A stretch of DNA of 64,000 nt from JAPLKB01 sp964429485. GTDB taxonomy: Bacteria > Desulfobacterota > Syntrophorhabdia > Syntrophorhabdales > Syntrophorhabdaceae. A program made the position numbers and the translations under genes. Below are positions 26,839-35,621 of the stretch, piece by piece; position 1 is the first letter of the stretch, and every line of letters begins with the position of its first letter. Under the pieces are notes generated by a model that worked only from the letters and a program-made list of their open reading frames with translations, had not been told where the DNA came from and made no database searches. The stretch is taken from the NCBI GenBank assembly GCA_964429485.1, contig CAYSBW010000003.1, positions 40,753 through 104,752 of the forward strand, in the 5' to 3' direction.

Positions 26839-27629
26839 CTAGCACCCTCCGTTTCCGTTTTAAGCATCATACCGATAAAAGGTGATAATAAAAGAAGGGC
26901 TGTTAAGGGTTGATACAAAAGTCCGGATGAAAGTTTGAAGCCCAGAACCAAATAAATATCTGTTGTGATGTATATAAAACCAAAAAAAGCTGCCAGCTTT
27001 ATAAAATTGTCCTTTTTTGCAAATCCTGTGAAGGACATTATCAAAAACAGAAAAGATGTTGCCAGCAGAATGTATTTTTCTAAATCATTTATTTTAACAC
27101 CACCACCTGTTATGTTAGTTTCTTTGTGAAAAATAAGCAGGGCTGTTATAATTGCAAGTGTGTACACTGCTATAAAAGGAATCAGTCGGTTTTTGCCTAT
27201 TATAAATAGAAAGAAGAGCATGGTAACGGAGATGGGAAGGATAAAAAGAAGATTTCCCGTCATAAACAGATTAAAGGTAGATGATAAAAAAAGTATTGAA
27301 AGAGCTGCAATCTCCTTGAAAACATTGTTGTTTTTTTCTTCAATTGTAATCAAATAAAAAGTTAAACCATAAAAAGAAACAAACATGATAAGCGAATTAA
27401 AGGGGTAGGGGATATTATACCCGGGAAAAATGATAAAAAATACTGTCAAGGCAAGAATAAGGCATATGAACGGGTATTTCATGGCGATAATATGTCTTGA
27501 AGGAATTCGATATACTAGATAGGAAATTCCGAGACCAAAACATATAATCAGAGCTTTAACAGTGCTTATTTCCCGGAATAAGCCATAGAATAAAAAAGCG
27601 GAAGCTATGTAAAGAAATAATTTTTTCAA
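26835..27629 (-). CDS. Polytopic membrane protein in the ftsW slot, lacking SEDS motifs
   Basis: A 264-aa, very hydrophobic protein with about 8-10 predicted membrane spans. It occupies the position of ftsW, between murD (4-bp overlap) and murG (4-bp overlap). FtsW proteins are about 360-400 aa with 10 spans and carry a conserved loop with an essential Asp (HTDFIF type) and a C-terminal PLPFISYGG type motif. Neither is seen here. The stretch GFKLSSGLLYQPLTALLLL, in the last 50 residues, looks like a distant echo of the FtsW segment around GLLP..GLPLPF. I infer a degraded or repurposed FtsW. An unrelated membrane protein that replaced ftsW is the alternative. The catalytic SEDS function is unlikely. 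Confidence 0.65.
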   Translation of the reverse strand: MKKLFLYIASAFLFYGLFREISTVKALIICFGLGISYLVYRIPSRHIIAMKYPFICLILALTVFFIIFPGYNIPYPFNSLIMFVSFYGLTFYLITIEEKNNNVFKEIAALSILFLSSTFNLFMTGNLLFILPISVTMLFFLFIIGKNRLIPFIAVYTLAIITALLIFHKETNITGGGVKINDLEKYILLATSFLFLIMSFTGFAKKDNFIKLAAFFGFIYITTDIYLVLGFKLSSGLLYQPLTALLLLSPFIGMMLKTETEGAR

Positions 27630-28951
27630 AGCATCTTCACCATTTCCTTAAAAATATTTCCTCTTTCCTTATAGTCCCTGAACATGTCAAAACTGCTGCA
27701 CATTGGTGAAAAAAGTATTATGTCTCCATTGCTGGAAATTTCATAGGCTTTGTTTACAGCATCGTATAGATCATCTTCCATGTATGTTTTAGTGTATTTT
27801 CCAAGTTCTTCCAATATACGCTGGCCTGCCTCTCCTATAAGCACCATTGCCTTGATATTTTTTATGAGATCGCTGATGATCTTGTAGCTCCCTCCCTTGT
27901 CTTTTCCGCCTGCGATAAGAATTACATTATTTCCCATACCTTCCAGTGCTCTTTTTGTGGCATCCACGTTTGTAGCCTTTGAATCATTGTAGAACTTTAC
28001 GCCCTTTAATTCTCTGACAGGTTCTATCCTGTGAGGCAGTCCCTTGAAGTTTTTCAACGCTTCTTCAATTAGATCCTTTTCAATGCCGTATAGATGTGAT
28101 ACCAGTAGCGCTGAAAGGATGTTTTCCGTATTGTGAATCCCTGCCAGTGGAGAGACTTCTCTATTATAAACAATTTCCTTTCCCATCAGCCTGACATACA
28201 TTTTGTTATTAAAGGAAAAGGCACCTTCTTTTAACGATTCGTTGTTTTTAAAGAATAATTTTCTGGCTTTTATTTCCCGTTCAATGTGAATATCTTTGTT
28301 TAATATGGCGAGATCTTTTTCCTGCTGATTTTCAAAGATCCTGTACTTTGCATGCATGTATTCTCTGTAGCCACTGTACCTGTCAAGGTGATCTTCGGCA
28401 ATGTTTAACAGAATCGATGTATCCGGGCGAAAGGTTTCAATAGTTTCAAGCTGGAAACTGCTTATTTCAAGTATAACATATTTTGCCTTTTTACCTTCCA
28501 GCACGTAGTTTATAAGAGGATTCCCGATATTTCCGCCCACAAAGACAGATCCGTATGCTTTCTCGAATATCTCGCCGACAAGAGATGTTACCGTAGTTTT
28601 TCCGTTTGTCCCTGTTATTGCTATAATAGGTTCCTTAACGAATAAAGAGGCAAGCTCAATTTCACCTATAACCTTTGCTCCACTCTGCCGGGCTTCTCGG
28701 AGGCAGGACATTTCGCTGTCAACGCCGGGACTTATAATTATCATCGGGTAACCGAGGAAATCATCTTTATTGTTGCTGCCGAAATGACTTTTAAAATTAA
28801 TCCCCCTGAGTTCGTCCAAGGCTGAAGAGAGTTCTTCCTTTTTTTTTGCATCAATAATAGTAATATTTTTATTGGCCTGGCTTAAAAATTTTGCTGTTGC
28901 AATTCCGGTTTTACCAAGGCCTACAATGAGTATCCTGTCAGGAAGGTTCAT
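27626..28951 (-). CDS. murD: UDP-N-acetylmuramoylalanine--D-glutamate ligase
   Basis: A 441-aa Mur ligase that adds D-Glu. Motifs are VGLGKTGIATAKFL, ATP loop ITGTNGKTTVTSLVGE, ILLNIAEDHLDRY, FYNDSKATNVDATKRALEG and LSPMCSSFDMF near the end. The ATG overlaps the stop codon of a 28-aa peptide gene (ATGA), and a GGGGT lies 8 bases upstream. It is full length for the family. Confidence 0.96.
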   Translation of the reverse strand: MNLPDRILIVGLGKTGIATAKFLSQANKNITIIDAKKKEELSSALDELRGINFKSHFGSNNKDDFLGYPMIIISPGVDSEMSCLREARQSGAKVIGEIELASLFVKEPIIAITGTNGKTTVTSLVGEIFEKAYGSVFVGGNIGNPLINYVLEGKKAKYVILEISSFQLETIETFRPDTSILLNIAEDHLDRYSGYREYMHAKYRIFENQQEKDLAILNKDIHIEREIKARKLFFKNNESLKEGAFSFNNKMYVRLMGKEIVYNREVSPLAGIHNTENILSALLVSHLYGIEKDLIEEALKNFKGLPHRIEPVRELKGVKFYNDSKATNVDATKRALEGMGNNVILIAGGKDKGGSYKIISDLIKNIKAMVLIGEAGQRILEELGKYTKTYMEDDLYDAVNKAYEISSNGDIILFSPMCSSFDMFRDYKERGNIFKEMVKML

Positions 28952-29034
28952 ATAGTGTTACCCCAAAGCAAAAATACGAAGCTGAAAAATCCTGAAAGGC
29001 AAGTTATTATAATTAAATTTTTATAAGTGTTCAC
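28948..29034 (-). CDS. 28-aa single-span membrane peptide between mraY and murD
   Basis: A short frame starts with GTG at 29034 and reads MNTYKNLIIITCLSGFFS then FVFLLWGNTI before TGA. The start has GAGG eight bases upstream, inside the last codons of mraY, and lies 5 bp past the mraY stop. The stop overlaps the murD ATG as ATGA, the standard sign of translational coupling. The product would be a single membrane helix with a positive N-terminus. I do not know a family. It could be a divisome or MraY-associated micropeptide, a leader needed only to couple murD, or a remnant. The gap between mraY and murD holds nothing else. Confidence 0.5.
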   Translation of the reverse strand: MNTYKNLIIITCLSGFFSFVFLLWGNTI

Positions 29035-29039
29035 CTTTC

Positions 29040-30116
29040 TTACCTCAATTTTAGTGTACTTAATGCAAGAAGTGCCAGAATGAAAGAAATAATCCAGAAT
29101 CGTACTACGATTTTGCCTTCATTCCATCCTTTGAGTTCAAAATGGTGATGTATTGGCGCCATTCTAAAAACCCTCTTTCCTCTCCATTTAAAGGAGGATA
29201 CCTGAATAATGACAGATAATGTCTCTATTACAAAGACTCCTCCCACTATAACGAGCAGGATTTCCTGTTTTATAATTACGGCAATAACAGCAAGGGATGC
29301 TCCAAGTGATAGAGAACCGGTATCACCCATAAATAATTCTGCAGGATAAGTGTTATACCAGAGAAAACCTATACCTGCTCCAAGCATTGCCCCGCAAAGT
29401 ATTGTAAGTTCGCCTGCACCTCTTACATAAAATATTTGCAGGTACTGGGCAAATTTAATATTACCAGCGAGATAAGCAAAAAGCATAAAGGTCGAACATA
29501 CAGTTAAAACAGGCCCTATTGCCAATCCGTCGAGACCGTCAGTGAGATTAACCCCGTTTGATGCGCCAACAACTATGAATACACAAAATATAACGTAAAA
29601 TACACCAAGATTTGGCACTACATCTTTAAAGAAAGGAACTGTAAGTTCTGTAATAAAACCGTTTTTTCTATAAAGTAAGGCCCCAATAACTACTGTGAAA
29701 AAAATCTGGAATATAAGCTTGGTTCTTCCCGGCACACCCTTGCCTTGCTCATTTCTCAGTTTTTTTATATCATCCATAAAACCTATGCTGCCAAAGGAAA
29801 GGAGAGCAAAGACAACCACCCATATATAAAAATTACTCAGGTCAGACCATAATAATGCAGGGATGATTGTTGAAATAAGGATCACAAAACCACCCATTGT
29901 CGGGGTGCCTGTTTTTTCCGAATGTCTGTCAGGGACATCTTCCCGCTTGTCGCTTTTTATCTTCCATTCATTAAATTTTCTTATAGTAAATGGAGTGAGA
30001 AAAAAACTTATCAGAAGAGCTGAAAGAATAGCAAGTACAGTTCTAAAGGTAATATACCTGAATACATTAAAAGCAGAAAATTTTACATGAAGTCCGTATA
30101 GCAAATGATATAGCAT
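29040..30116 (-). CDS. mraY: Phospho-MurNAc-pentapeptide transferase
   Basis: A 358-aa, ten-span membrane enzyme that makes lipid I from UDP-MurNAc-pentapeptide and undecaprenyl phosphate. Catalytic and signature stretches are KTGTPTMGG, NGVNLTDGLDGLA (Asp residues), MGDTGSLSLGA and MAPIHHHFELKGW. The start at 30116 is 2 bp after the murF stop. It is complete. Confidence 0.96.
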   Translation of the reverse strand: MLYHLLYGLHVKFSAFNVFRYITFRTVLAILSALLISFFLTPFTIRKFNEWKIKSDKREDVPDRHSEKTGTPTMGGFVILISTIIPALLWSDLSNFYIWVVVFALLSFGSIGFMDDIKKLRNEQGKGVPGRTKLIFQIFFTVVIGALLYRKNGFITELTVPFFKDVVPNLGVFYVIFCVFIVVGASNGVNLTDGLDGLAIGPVLTVCSTFMLFAYLAGNIKFAQYLQIFYVRGAGELTILCGAMLGAGIGFLWYNTYPAELFMGDTGSLSLGASLAVIAVIIKQEILLVIVGGVFVIETLSVIIQVSSFKWRGKRVFRMAPIHHHFELKGWNEGKIVVRFWIISFILALLALSTLKLR

Positions 30117-30118
30117 TT

Positions 30119-31477
30119 TTACTTCAACGCCTCCGCTATTTCTTCCATTTTTGATGTTCTGGAGCCCTTTACAAGAACTGCATCATTTTCTTTTAGATTT
30201 TGCAGTGCATATTCAATAATTTCTTTTTTATTTTCAAAAATCAGGGCTGTGTCATAATTTTTTAATCCTTCAAGGGCGTTTTTCATGTGATTTCCAATGA
30301 GTAGAATCTTTTGTATACCTGTATTTCTCAAAAAATTTCCCAGCTTTTTGTGGTAAAAGTTAGTTTTTCCCCCAAGTTCCTGCATGTCTCCCAGTATAAC
30401 CATCCTGCTGCCCTTGCAGGGAAGATCGAGCAATGTTTTTATTGCCCATTCCATGGAAGAAGGATTTGCATTATAGGTGTCGTCTAAAATAATAAAACCC
30501 TTACCTGACCTGAAAGGTTTGAACCTCATGGTATATGGATCAAAAGTTTCTATTCCTTCTGAAATTAGTTCTGCACTTGTCCCAGTAATGCTGGCAATAG
30601 TCGAGGCAGCAAGAATATTATAGAGATTGTGTTTTCCGAGAAGTGTTGTTTTTGTCCTGATTTCGAAATCCGGAGATCTGAATACAAGTATGGCACCATC
30701 CCAACCAAGATTTTTTTCTATGGAAAGTTTAAAATCAGCTTCATTCTGCATGCCGTATGCTGTGACTTTGTGTTGACCCATTTTGTAGTTTTTTAGAATG
30801 TTAGGGTCATCTGCATTCACTATGATACTACCATTATCTTTAGTGCAGTTAAAAAGACTCAATTTTTCTTCAAGCACGCCTTTTATATTTGATAAACCTT
30901 CAAGGTGAGAGGGGTTTACATTGGTAATCAATGATATGTCTGGTTCGATCATTTGTGCAAGTTGCCTTATTTCCCCTTTATTATTAGTCCCGAGTTCGAA
31001 TATACAAAAATCAGGTTTCCCTGTCATTGACAGTATGCTTTTTGATATACCGATGGCATTATTATAGTTTTTTTCATTATAATGGAGAGAGAAGCCTTTT
31101 TTTAAGATATTAACGAGTATTTCCTTTGTTGTGGTTTTGCCGTTACTTCCTGTGATAGCTATAATTCTTGATTTTACAAGTTGTTTTTTATAGTGTGCAA
31201 GGTTAATAAGAGCGTTCATAGCATCATCAACAAGCACTATTGTTCCGCCATCATGCAACATGTCCTGACGCCCTGTTTCGCATATTGATCCACCATGAGA
31301 TCTGTCGTAGGCATATTTTATAAAAGTATGGCCATCAAAATTCCTGCCTGACAGCGGGATGAAGAGTTCACCATCCTTTATGGTTCTGGAATCGGTAGAT
31401 ATGCCTGAGAAAAATGATTTCTCATTTCTGAGTAATTTGCCATTGACAGCTTTTACTATCTCATCAACATACCACAT
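30119..31477 (-). CDS. murF: UDP-MurNAc-tripeptide--D-Ala-D-Ala ligase
   Basis: A 452-aa Mur ligase that completes the UDP-MurNAc-pentapeptide. It has DSRTIKDGELFIPLSG at the N-terminus, the ATP loop ITGSNGKTTTKEIL, NVNPSHLEGL and DDTYNANPSSMEWA. The ATG at 31477 begins MWYVDEIVKAV, as is usual for the family, and overlaps the murE stop by 14 bp. A start five codons earlier is open but unnecessary. Confidence 0.96.
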   Translation of the reverse strand: MWYVDEIVKAVNGKLLRNEKSFFSGISTDSRTIKDGELFIPLSGRNFDGHTFIKYAYDRSHGGSICETGRQDMLHDGGTIVLVDDAMNALINLAHYKKQLVKSRIIAITGSNGKTTTKEILVNILKKGFSLHYNEKNYNNAIGISKSILSMTGKPDFCIFELGTNNKGEIRQLAQMIEPDISLITNVNPSHLEGLSNIKGVLEEKLSLFNCTKDNGSIIVNADDPNILKNYKMGQHKVTAYGMQNEADFKLSIEKNLGWDGAILVFRSPDFEIRTKTTLLGKHNLYNILAASTIASITGTSAELISEGIETFDPYTMRFKPFRSGKGFIILDDTYNANPSSMEWAIKTLLDLPCKGSRMVILGDMQELGGKTNFYHKKLGNFLRNTGIQKILLIGNHMKNALEGLKNYDTALIFENKKEIIEYALQNLKENDAVLVKGSRTSKMEEIAEALK

Positions 31478-32915
31478 CGAGTAACTCCTCAACTATTTCT
31501 CTGTCGCTGAAATGAAAGGTTCTGTTGCCTATGATTTGATAATCTTCATGACCTTTACCGGCGATCAGAAGAACGTCCTCGCAGCCCGTCATTTTTATAC
31601 CTTCAAGAATTGCATCCTTTCTATCCTCTATGATTTTGCATGAATTACCCTTGAAACCATTTTTTATTTCTTTTATTATTTTCATAGGATCTTCACTTCG
31701 CGGGTTATCTGATGTCATAATTGTGTAGTCTGCAAGGTTTGATGCAATATTTCCCATAACAGGTCTTTTTTCAGTGTCCCTGTCACCGCCGCATCCGAAA
31801 ACTACGGTGAGTTTCCCTTTTTTTAATGTATTAAGGGTTTCCAGTACTTTTTTTAATGCATCAGGAGTGTGGGCATAATCTATAAATATTGATAGGTTTT
31901 TTTCATTCTTTACCTTCTCGAGCCTGCCTGGAATACCTTCAAGATCTTCAATTCCTTTTTTGATATTTTCATATGACATGTCAGCTACATAACCCGTAAG
32001 TGATGCTGCAAGTATGTTTGATATATTAAAAGAACCTATCAGATGAGATGATATTTGCAAAGGTTTTCCCATAAGTTTAAGTTTGATCTGCAACCCCGCT
32101 ATATCTTCCTGTATATCTGTAATATATGCATCCGTTTGTTTTTTGATGCTGTAGAAAAATGTTCTGGCAGGCATATCAGGAATAAAAAAATCTGCTTCCA
32201 CGTCATCAGCATTTATTACAGCATATTTTCTTTTTTTTGAACTTTTCTTTAAAAAATATGAAAAAAAGAGCTTCTTTGCTGCTCTGTAGTTGTCAAAAGT
32301 ACCGTGATAATCAAGATGGTCATGAGTAAGGTTAGTAAAGACTGAAACATCAAAATCCACTCCTTCAATTCTTTTCTGATCAAGTGAATGAGATGAAACT
32401 TCCATGACTACGTATTCTGTACCGGCATTCTTCATATCGTTGAGTAAACTCTGAAGTTCGGTGGCCCCGGGTGTAGTGTTATGTGCTTTTATAGTATGAT
32501 CACCATAACGATACATAATTGTTCCTGCAAGACCTGTTTTTTTACCGGCAAATTTAAATATGGATTCAATCAGGTAGGTTGTTGTTGTTTTTCCGTTTGT
32601 ACCGGTAATACCTATGACAAACATATTTTTTGACGGGAACCCATGGTATATGGATGCGATATTCCCGAGAAGACTTTTGGGATCATCTGTCTTGATGTAA
32701 CAGGGGAAATATATTTTTGTCTCTCCATTATATACTACAGCGCTTGCACCCTTTTTTGCAGCATTACTCAAAAATGCCTCACTTTTTTCTGTTGCAACGA
32801 AGATGTAACCTTCCATTACTTCTCTTGAGTCCTTGGTGATTCCTGTTATCTCAACATCGGCATTTCCGATGGCTTTTATTTGAGGTAAATGGCTAATTAT
32901 TTCAGTTAGTTTCAT
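31464..32915 (-). CDS. murE: UDP-MurNAc-dipeptide--meso-diaminopimelate ligase
   Basis: A 483-aa Mur ligase that adds the third residue of the stem peptide. The ATP loop is ITGTNGKTTTTYL, and NTTPGATELQSLL and TNLTHDHLDYHGTF are family motifs. The DNPRSEDP motif shows that the substrate is meso-diaminopimelate, as in Gram-negative bacteria. The gene is 138 bp downstream of the ftsI-slot gene, the longest gap in the dcw cluster. Confidence 0.96.
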   Translation of the reverse strand: MKLTEIISHLPQIKAIGNADVEITGITKDSREVMEGYIFVATEKSEAFLSNAAKKGASAVVYNGETKIYFPCYIKTDDPKSLLGNIASIYHGFPSKNMFVIGITGTNGKTTTTYLIESIFKFAGKKTGLAGTIMYRYGDHTIKAHNTTPGATELQSLLNDMKNAGTEYVVMEVSSHSLDQKRIEGVDFDVSVFTNLTHDHLDYHGTFDNYRAAKKLFFSYFLKKSSKKRKYAVINADDVEADFFIPDMPARTFFYSIKKQTDAYITDIQEDIAGLQIKLKLMGKPLQISSHLIGSFNISNILAASLTGYVADMSYENIKKGIEDLEGIPGRLEKVKNEKNLSIFIDYAHTPDALKKVLETLNTLKKGKLTVVFGCGGDRDTEKRPVMGNIASNLADYTIMTSDNPRSEDPMKIIKEIKNGFKGNSCKIIEDRKDAILEGIKMTGCEDVLLIAGKGHEDYQIIGNRTFHFSDREIVEELLDVVC

Positions 32916-33053
32916 CCTTACCCATTCTTTTTTGATTTACCTTTTTGGGTAATCAAATATTTCAATTTTTAAAAAAATAAATATGTACAGATAAAAATGC
33001 AAAACAAGATGAAAAAATTGTTAGCTGAAATATTTTTATAATTTTTTATTAAT

Positions 33054-33998
33054 TTATCTTTCATCATTAAGCTGTTTTTCAATTTTAGCGTAAATTATAC
33101 ATTCAGTTTCACCAATTATTTTTTCAAAGGGTCTGGGAAATTGTTCAACAACAATACCACTTCCATATACTTTGATTTTTGCTGTATGTACCGTAAGCTT
33201 ATCAAGAGCAATCCTGATTGGAAGTTTAGTTACGTTCGGCATCACCCATTCATTTTGAACAATTTTGTCTTTTTTCCTATCTTTTCTTTTTGTATATACA
33301 AACTCAAAATTACCGGCACGACCATCGATCATTATTCTGTCTATTATGAAAGGGAACAGATCTTTATAATCATCAGAAACAATGTTATTATACAGAAGTA
33401 ATAGCTTTTTCTTTTCAACAACAAAGCCTTTTCCCAGCATGATAGCCTCTGCTGATAATTCTTCCTTTAATGAAATTCCAGCAGTTTTAAGAAATGCATA
33501 CAGATCCTTGTCCCCTATTTTTTTTGAAATATTTTTTAAACCTTCTTCATCCTTGTCAGATAGTATATCGACAGGTTTTTTCCATTGAGGAACGTTTTGT
33601 TTGTCCATACCTGACATAATCAAACTGTTTTTATCTATCTTCTTCTCTTTAATGGCCAAGCACACTAAAGGGAGGGATATAAATAATGATGGTTCGATTG
33701 AGTCATTTTTGTTTACAGCATAATCTGTTTCTTCATTTACAGAAGGTATTTTTCTTTGCTCAGGCTGTTCTCTTTGCTCGGGTTGCATTGCCCTGGCCGC
33801 TGAAACCGATGCCATTTCCTTTAAAATATGCTCATTCTTATTCTGTACATATATGCCCATATCTGTTGACTCAATATTCTGATCATTGGAAATTCTTCTG
33901 AAGTCCATTTTCCCTGGTAAGGGCACAACCACTGATACATACATAAGACATATGAAGATACAAACAAAAAAGGCTCGTTTGTTAGCCTTTTTATTCAT
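33054..33998 (-). CDS. Degenerate FtsI-like protein with PASTA domain and no transpeptidase motifs
   Basis: A 314-aa protein in the ftsI slot, between ftsL (4-bp overlap) and murE. Family members have 550-700 aa. It keeps an N-terminal membrane span (about 9-26), a Gln/Pro/Glu-rich linker, scraps of the transpeptidase domain and a C-terminal PASTA domain (about 252-307: MPNVTKLPIRIALDKL, GSGIVVEQFPRP). The scraps can be aligned by eye: EPSLFISLPLVCLAI (102-116) corresponds to EPGSTFK of the SxxK motif, LSDKDEEGLKNISKKIG to the SxN region, LGKGFVVEKKKLLLLYNN (188-205) to the GxGxxVTPLQL region, and GRAGNF (226-231) to GKTGTA. The active-site Ser and Lys are gone, as are SxN and KTG. The frame is intact, so a structural role is possible. 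Confidence 0.72.
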   Translation of the reverse strand: MNKKANKRAFFVCIFICLMYVSVVVPLPGKMDFRRISNDQNIESTDMGIYVQNKNEHILKEMASVSAARAMQPEQREQPEQRKIPSVNEETDYAVNKNDSIEPSLFISLPLVCLAIKEKKIDKNSLIMSGMDKQNVPQWKKPVDILSDKDEEGLKNISKKIGDKDLYAFLKTAGISLKEELSAEAIMLGKGFVVEKKKLLLLYNNIVSDDYKDLFPFIIDRIMIDGRAGNFEFVYTKRKDRKKDKIVQNEWVMPNVTKLPIRIALDKLTVHTAKIKVYGSGIVVEQFPRPFEKIIGETECIIYAKIEKQLNDER

Positions 33999-34297
33999 CT
34001 CAATACAAGGACCTCTTCTTCTTTTGCTTTACTGAGTCCGAGTTTTTTTGCTTGCAGTTCAAGAAATCTTGCCCGTGTTGTTGCTAAATATTCTACTTTT
34101 AAATTACTGTTAATTTTAGCAAGTTCTCCTTCCACGAGTAGTCTTTCAATCAGATCTTCTCTGATCTGACTATATTCACCTCTTATAAAGAAAGATAGAA
34201 GGATAAATCCAATCAGAAAAAGTGTTCCCAGTAAAATTGATTGAAGATTTCTTTCCCCTGTGTTCCTTCTTGCTGAAACATATATTCCTCTGCTCAT
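33995..34297 (-). CDS. ftsL: Cell division protein FtsL-like
   Basis: A 100-aa single-span protein: a cytoplasmic N-terminus with several Arg, a membrane helix at about 20-39, then a coiled-coil ending in ARFLELQAKKLGLSKAKEE, which matches the usual FtsL end. FtsL joins FtsB and FtsQ to activate the FtsW-FtsI synthase. It overlaps rsmH and the ftsI-slot gene by 4 bp each. Assignment rests on size, topology and position, because FtsL is poorly conserved. Confidence 0.75.
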   Translation of the reverse strand: MSRGIYVSARRNTGERNLQSILLGTLFLIGFILLSFFIRGEYSQIREDLIERLLVEGELAKINSNLKVEYLATTRARFLELQAKKLGLSKAKEEEVLVLR

Positions 34298-35175
34298 ATT
34301 ATCTCCCTTACCTTTTTTTCGGCAATCCTTAATTTTGCACTTCTTGATCGTGGATTATTCCTTATTTCATCTTTTTCAGGTCTCAACGGCTTTTTTGTTA
34401 CTACTTTAAGAAAAGGAGAATCTTTAAATGCAAACTTTGTAATTCTGTCTTCAAGAGAATGAAAAGAAATAACACCTAACCTCCCTTCAGAGGAAAGCAT
34501 ATCGATTGCAGCATCTATACCTTGCTGCAAGCTCCTTAACTCGTCATTGACCTCAATCCTTATTGCTTGAAAGGTTTTTGTAGCAGGGTGAATTTTACCT
34601 GTCCTTCTTTTTGCCTTCATAATTATGTTGCTCAATTCCCCTGACGTGGCTATCGGTTTTTTTCTTCTTGTCTCCACAATTGTTTTAGCAATTGCCTGAG
34701 CTCTGTAATCTTCTCCATAATCCCTGATTATTTTCAATAGATCCTTATATTCATAATAATTTACAACATCGTAGGCTGTTAAACTTTCTCTGTTATCCAT
34801 TCTCATATCAAGGAAACTGTCGTCATTAAAACTAAACCCCCTGTCCCCTGCTATCTGAAAGCTTGAAAGACCAAGGTCAAAAAGTATGGCATCGACAGAT
34901 GCAATGCCTTCAGATTTTAAAATTTCCTTTAGATTTTTAAAATTTCCTCTGATCAATTTTACCCTGCCTTCAAATTCAAATAACCTCTCCCTGGCAATCT
35001 TAAGGATATCCTCGTCAGCATCCAGACCAATTAGCCTTATAGTCTCATACTTTTTCAGGATGTTAAATGCATGCCCCCCTCCTCCTACTGTGGCATCAAT
35101 GAAGACATTTGTTTTTTCACTTACAAGGTATTTTACAACTTCTTCAAGAAGAACGGATATGTGTACAACACTCAT
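34294..35175 (-). CDS. rsmH: 16S rRNA (cytosine1402-N4)-methyltransferase
   Basis: A 293-aa SAM-dependent methyltransferase (MraW). It starts HISVLLEEVVKYL and has FIDATVGGGGHAF for SAM binding, DAILFDLGLSSFQ, RGFSFNDDSFLDMRMD, and GVISFHSLEDRI. It is the usual second gene of the dcw cluster, overlapping mraZ by one base. Confidence 0.96.
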   Translation of the reverse strand: MSVVHISVLLEEVVKYLVSEKTNVFIDATVGGGGHAFNILKKYETIRLIGLDADEDILKIARERLFEFEGRVKLIRGNFKNLKEILKSEGIASVDAILFDLGLSSFQIAGDRGFSFNDDSFLDMRMDNRESLTAYDVVNYYEYKDLLKIIRDYGEDYRAQAIAKTIVETRRKKPIATSGELSNIIMKAKRRTGKIHPATKTFQAIRIEVNDELRSLQQGIDAAIDMLSSEGRLGVISFHSLEDRITKFAFKDSPFLKVVTKKPLRPEKDEIRNNPRSRSAKLRIAEKKVREII

Positions 35176-35615
35176 TAAAGACCAAGTTCCGAAACAATAT
35201 CAGCCACCTGATCAGGATCGGAAGTTGCCTTTTTAACCAGATCCTCCCATCTTTCCTTGGCCCATATTTCTATTTTATTGCCAACACCTATAATTATAAT
35301 ATTCTTTAGAATGGCTGCATCAGACTTGAGTGATTGTGGTATAAGAATTCTTCCAAGCTTGTCCATGAGACACTCGGTAATTCCTGAATAAAAATATCTA
35401 AGAAATGCCCGGCCTTCTTTTTTCATTGCTCCATAATCGGAAATCTTTTGCTGGATGTTTTCCCACTCCCGGTAAGGATAACAGACAATACATCCGTCAA
35501 GGTTTGTTATCATCAATCTAATGTCATGGTTTGCCGATAGTATCTCCCTGAATTTTGCGGGGATACTTACCCTGCTTTTGTCATCTATGGTATATTCATA
35601 TCTTCCGGCAAACAT
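35175..35615 (-). CDS. mraZ: Transcriptional regulator MraZ
   Basis: A 146-aa protein with two SpoVT/AbrB-like halves, each with the DxxxR signature: YTIDDKSRVSIPAKFRE and ECLMDKLGRILIPQSLK. It represses or tunes its own dcw operon. I start it at 35615 (MFAGRYEYT), the normal family start; seven earlier residues are open but upstream of a weak GGGA site. Direct repeats typical of MraZ binding sites lie immediately before it. Confidence 0.95.
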   Translation of the reverse strand: MFAGRYEYTIDDKSRVSIPAKFREILSANHDIRLMITNLDGCIVCYPYREWENIQQKISDYGAMKKEGRAFLRYFYSGITECLMDKLGRILIPQSLKSDAAILKNIIIIGVGNKIEIWAKERWEDLVKKATSDPDQVADIVSELGL

Positions 35616-35621
35616 TTTTAT

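Noticed and set aside
28951..29034. N-terminal membrane extension of MurD from the GTG at 29034
   Set aside because: The GTG frame ends in TGA overlapping the murD ATG and is not in frame with murD, so it is a separate small gene.
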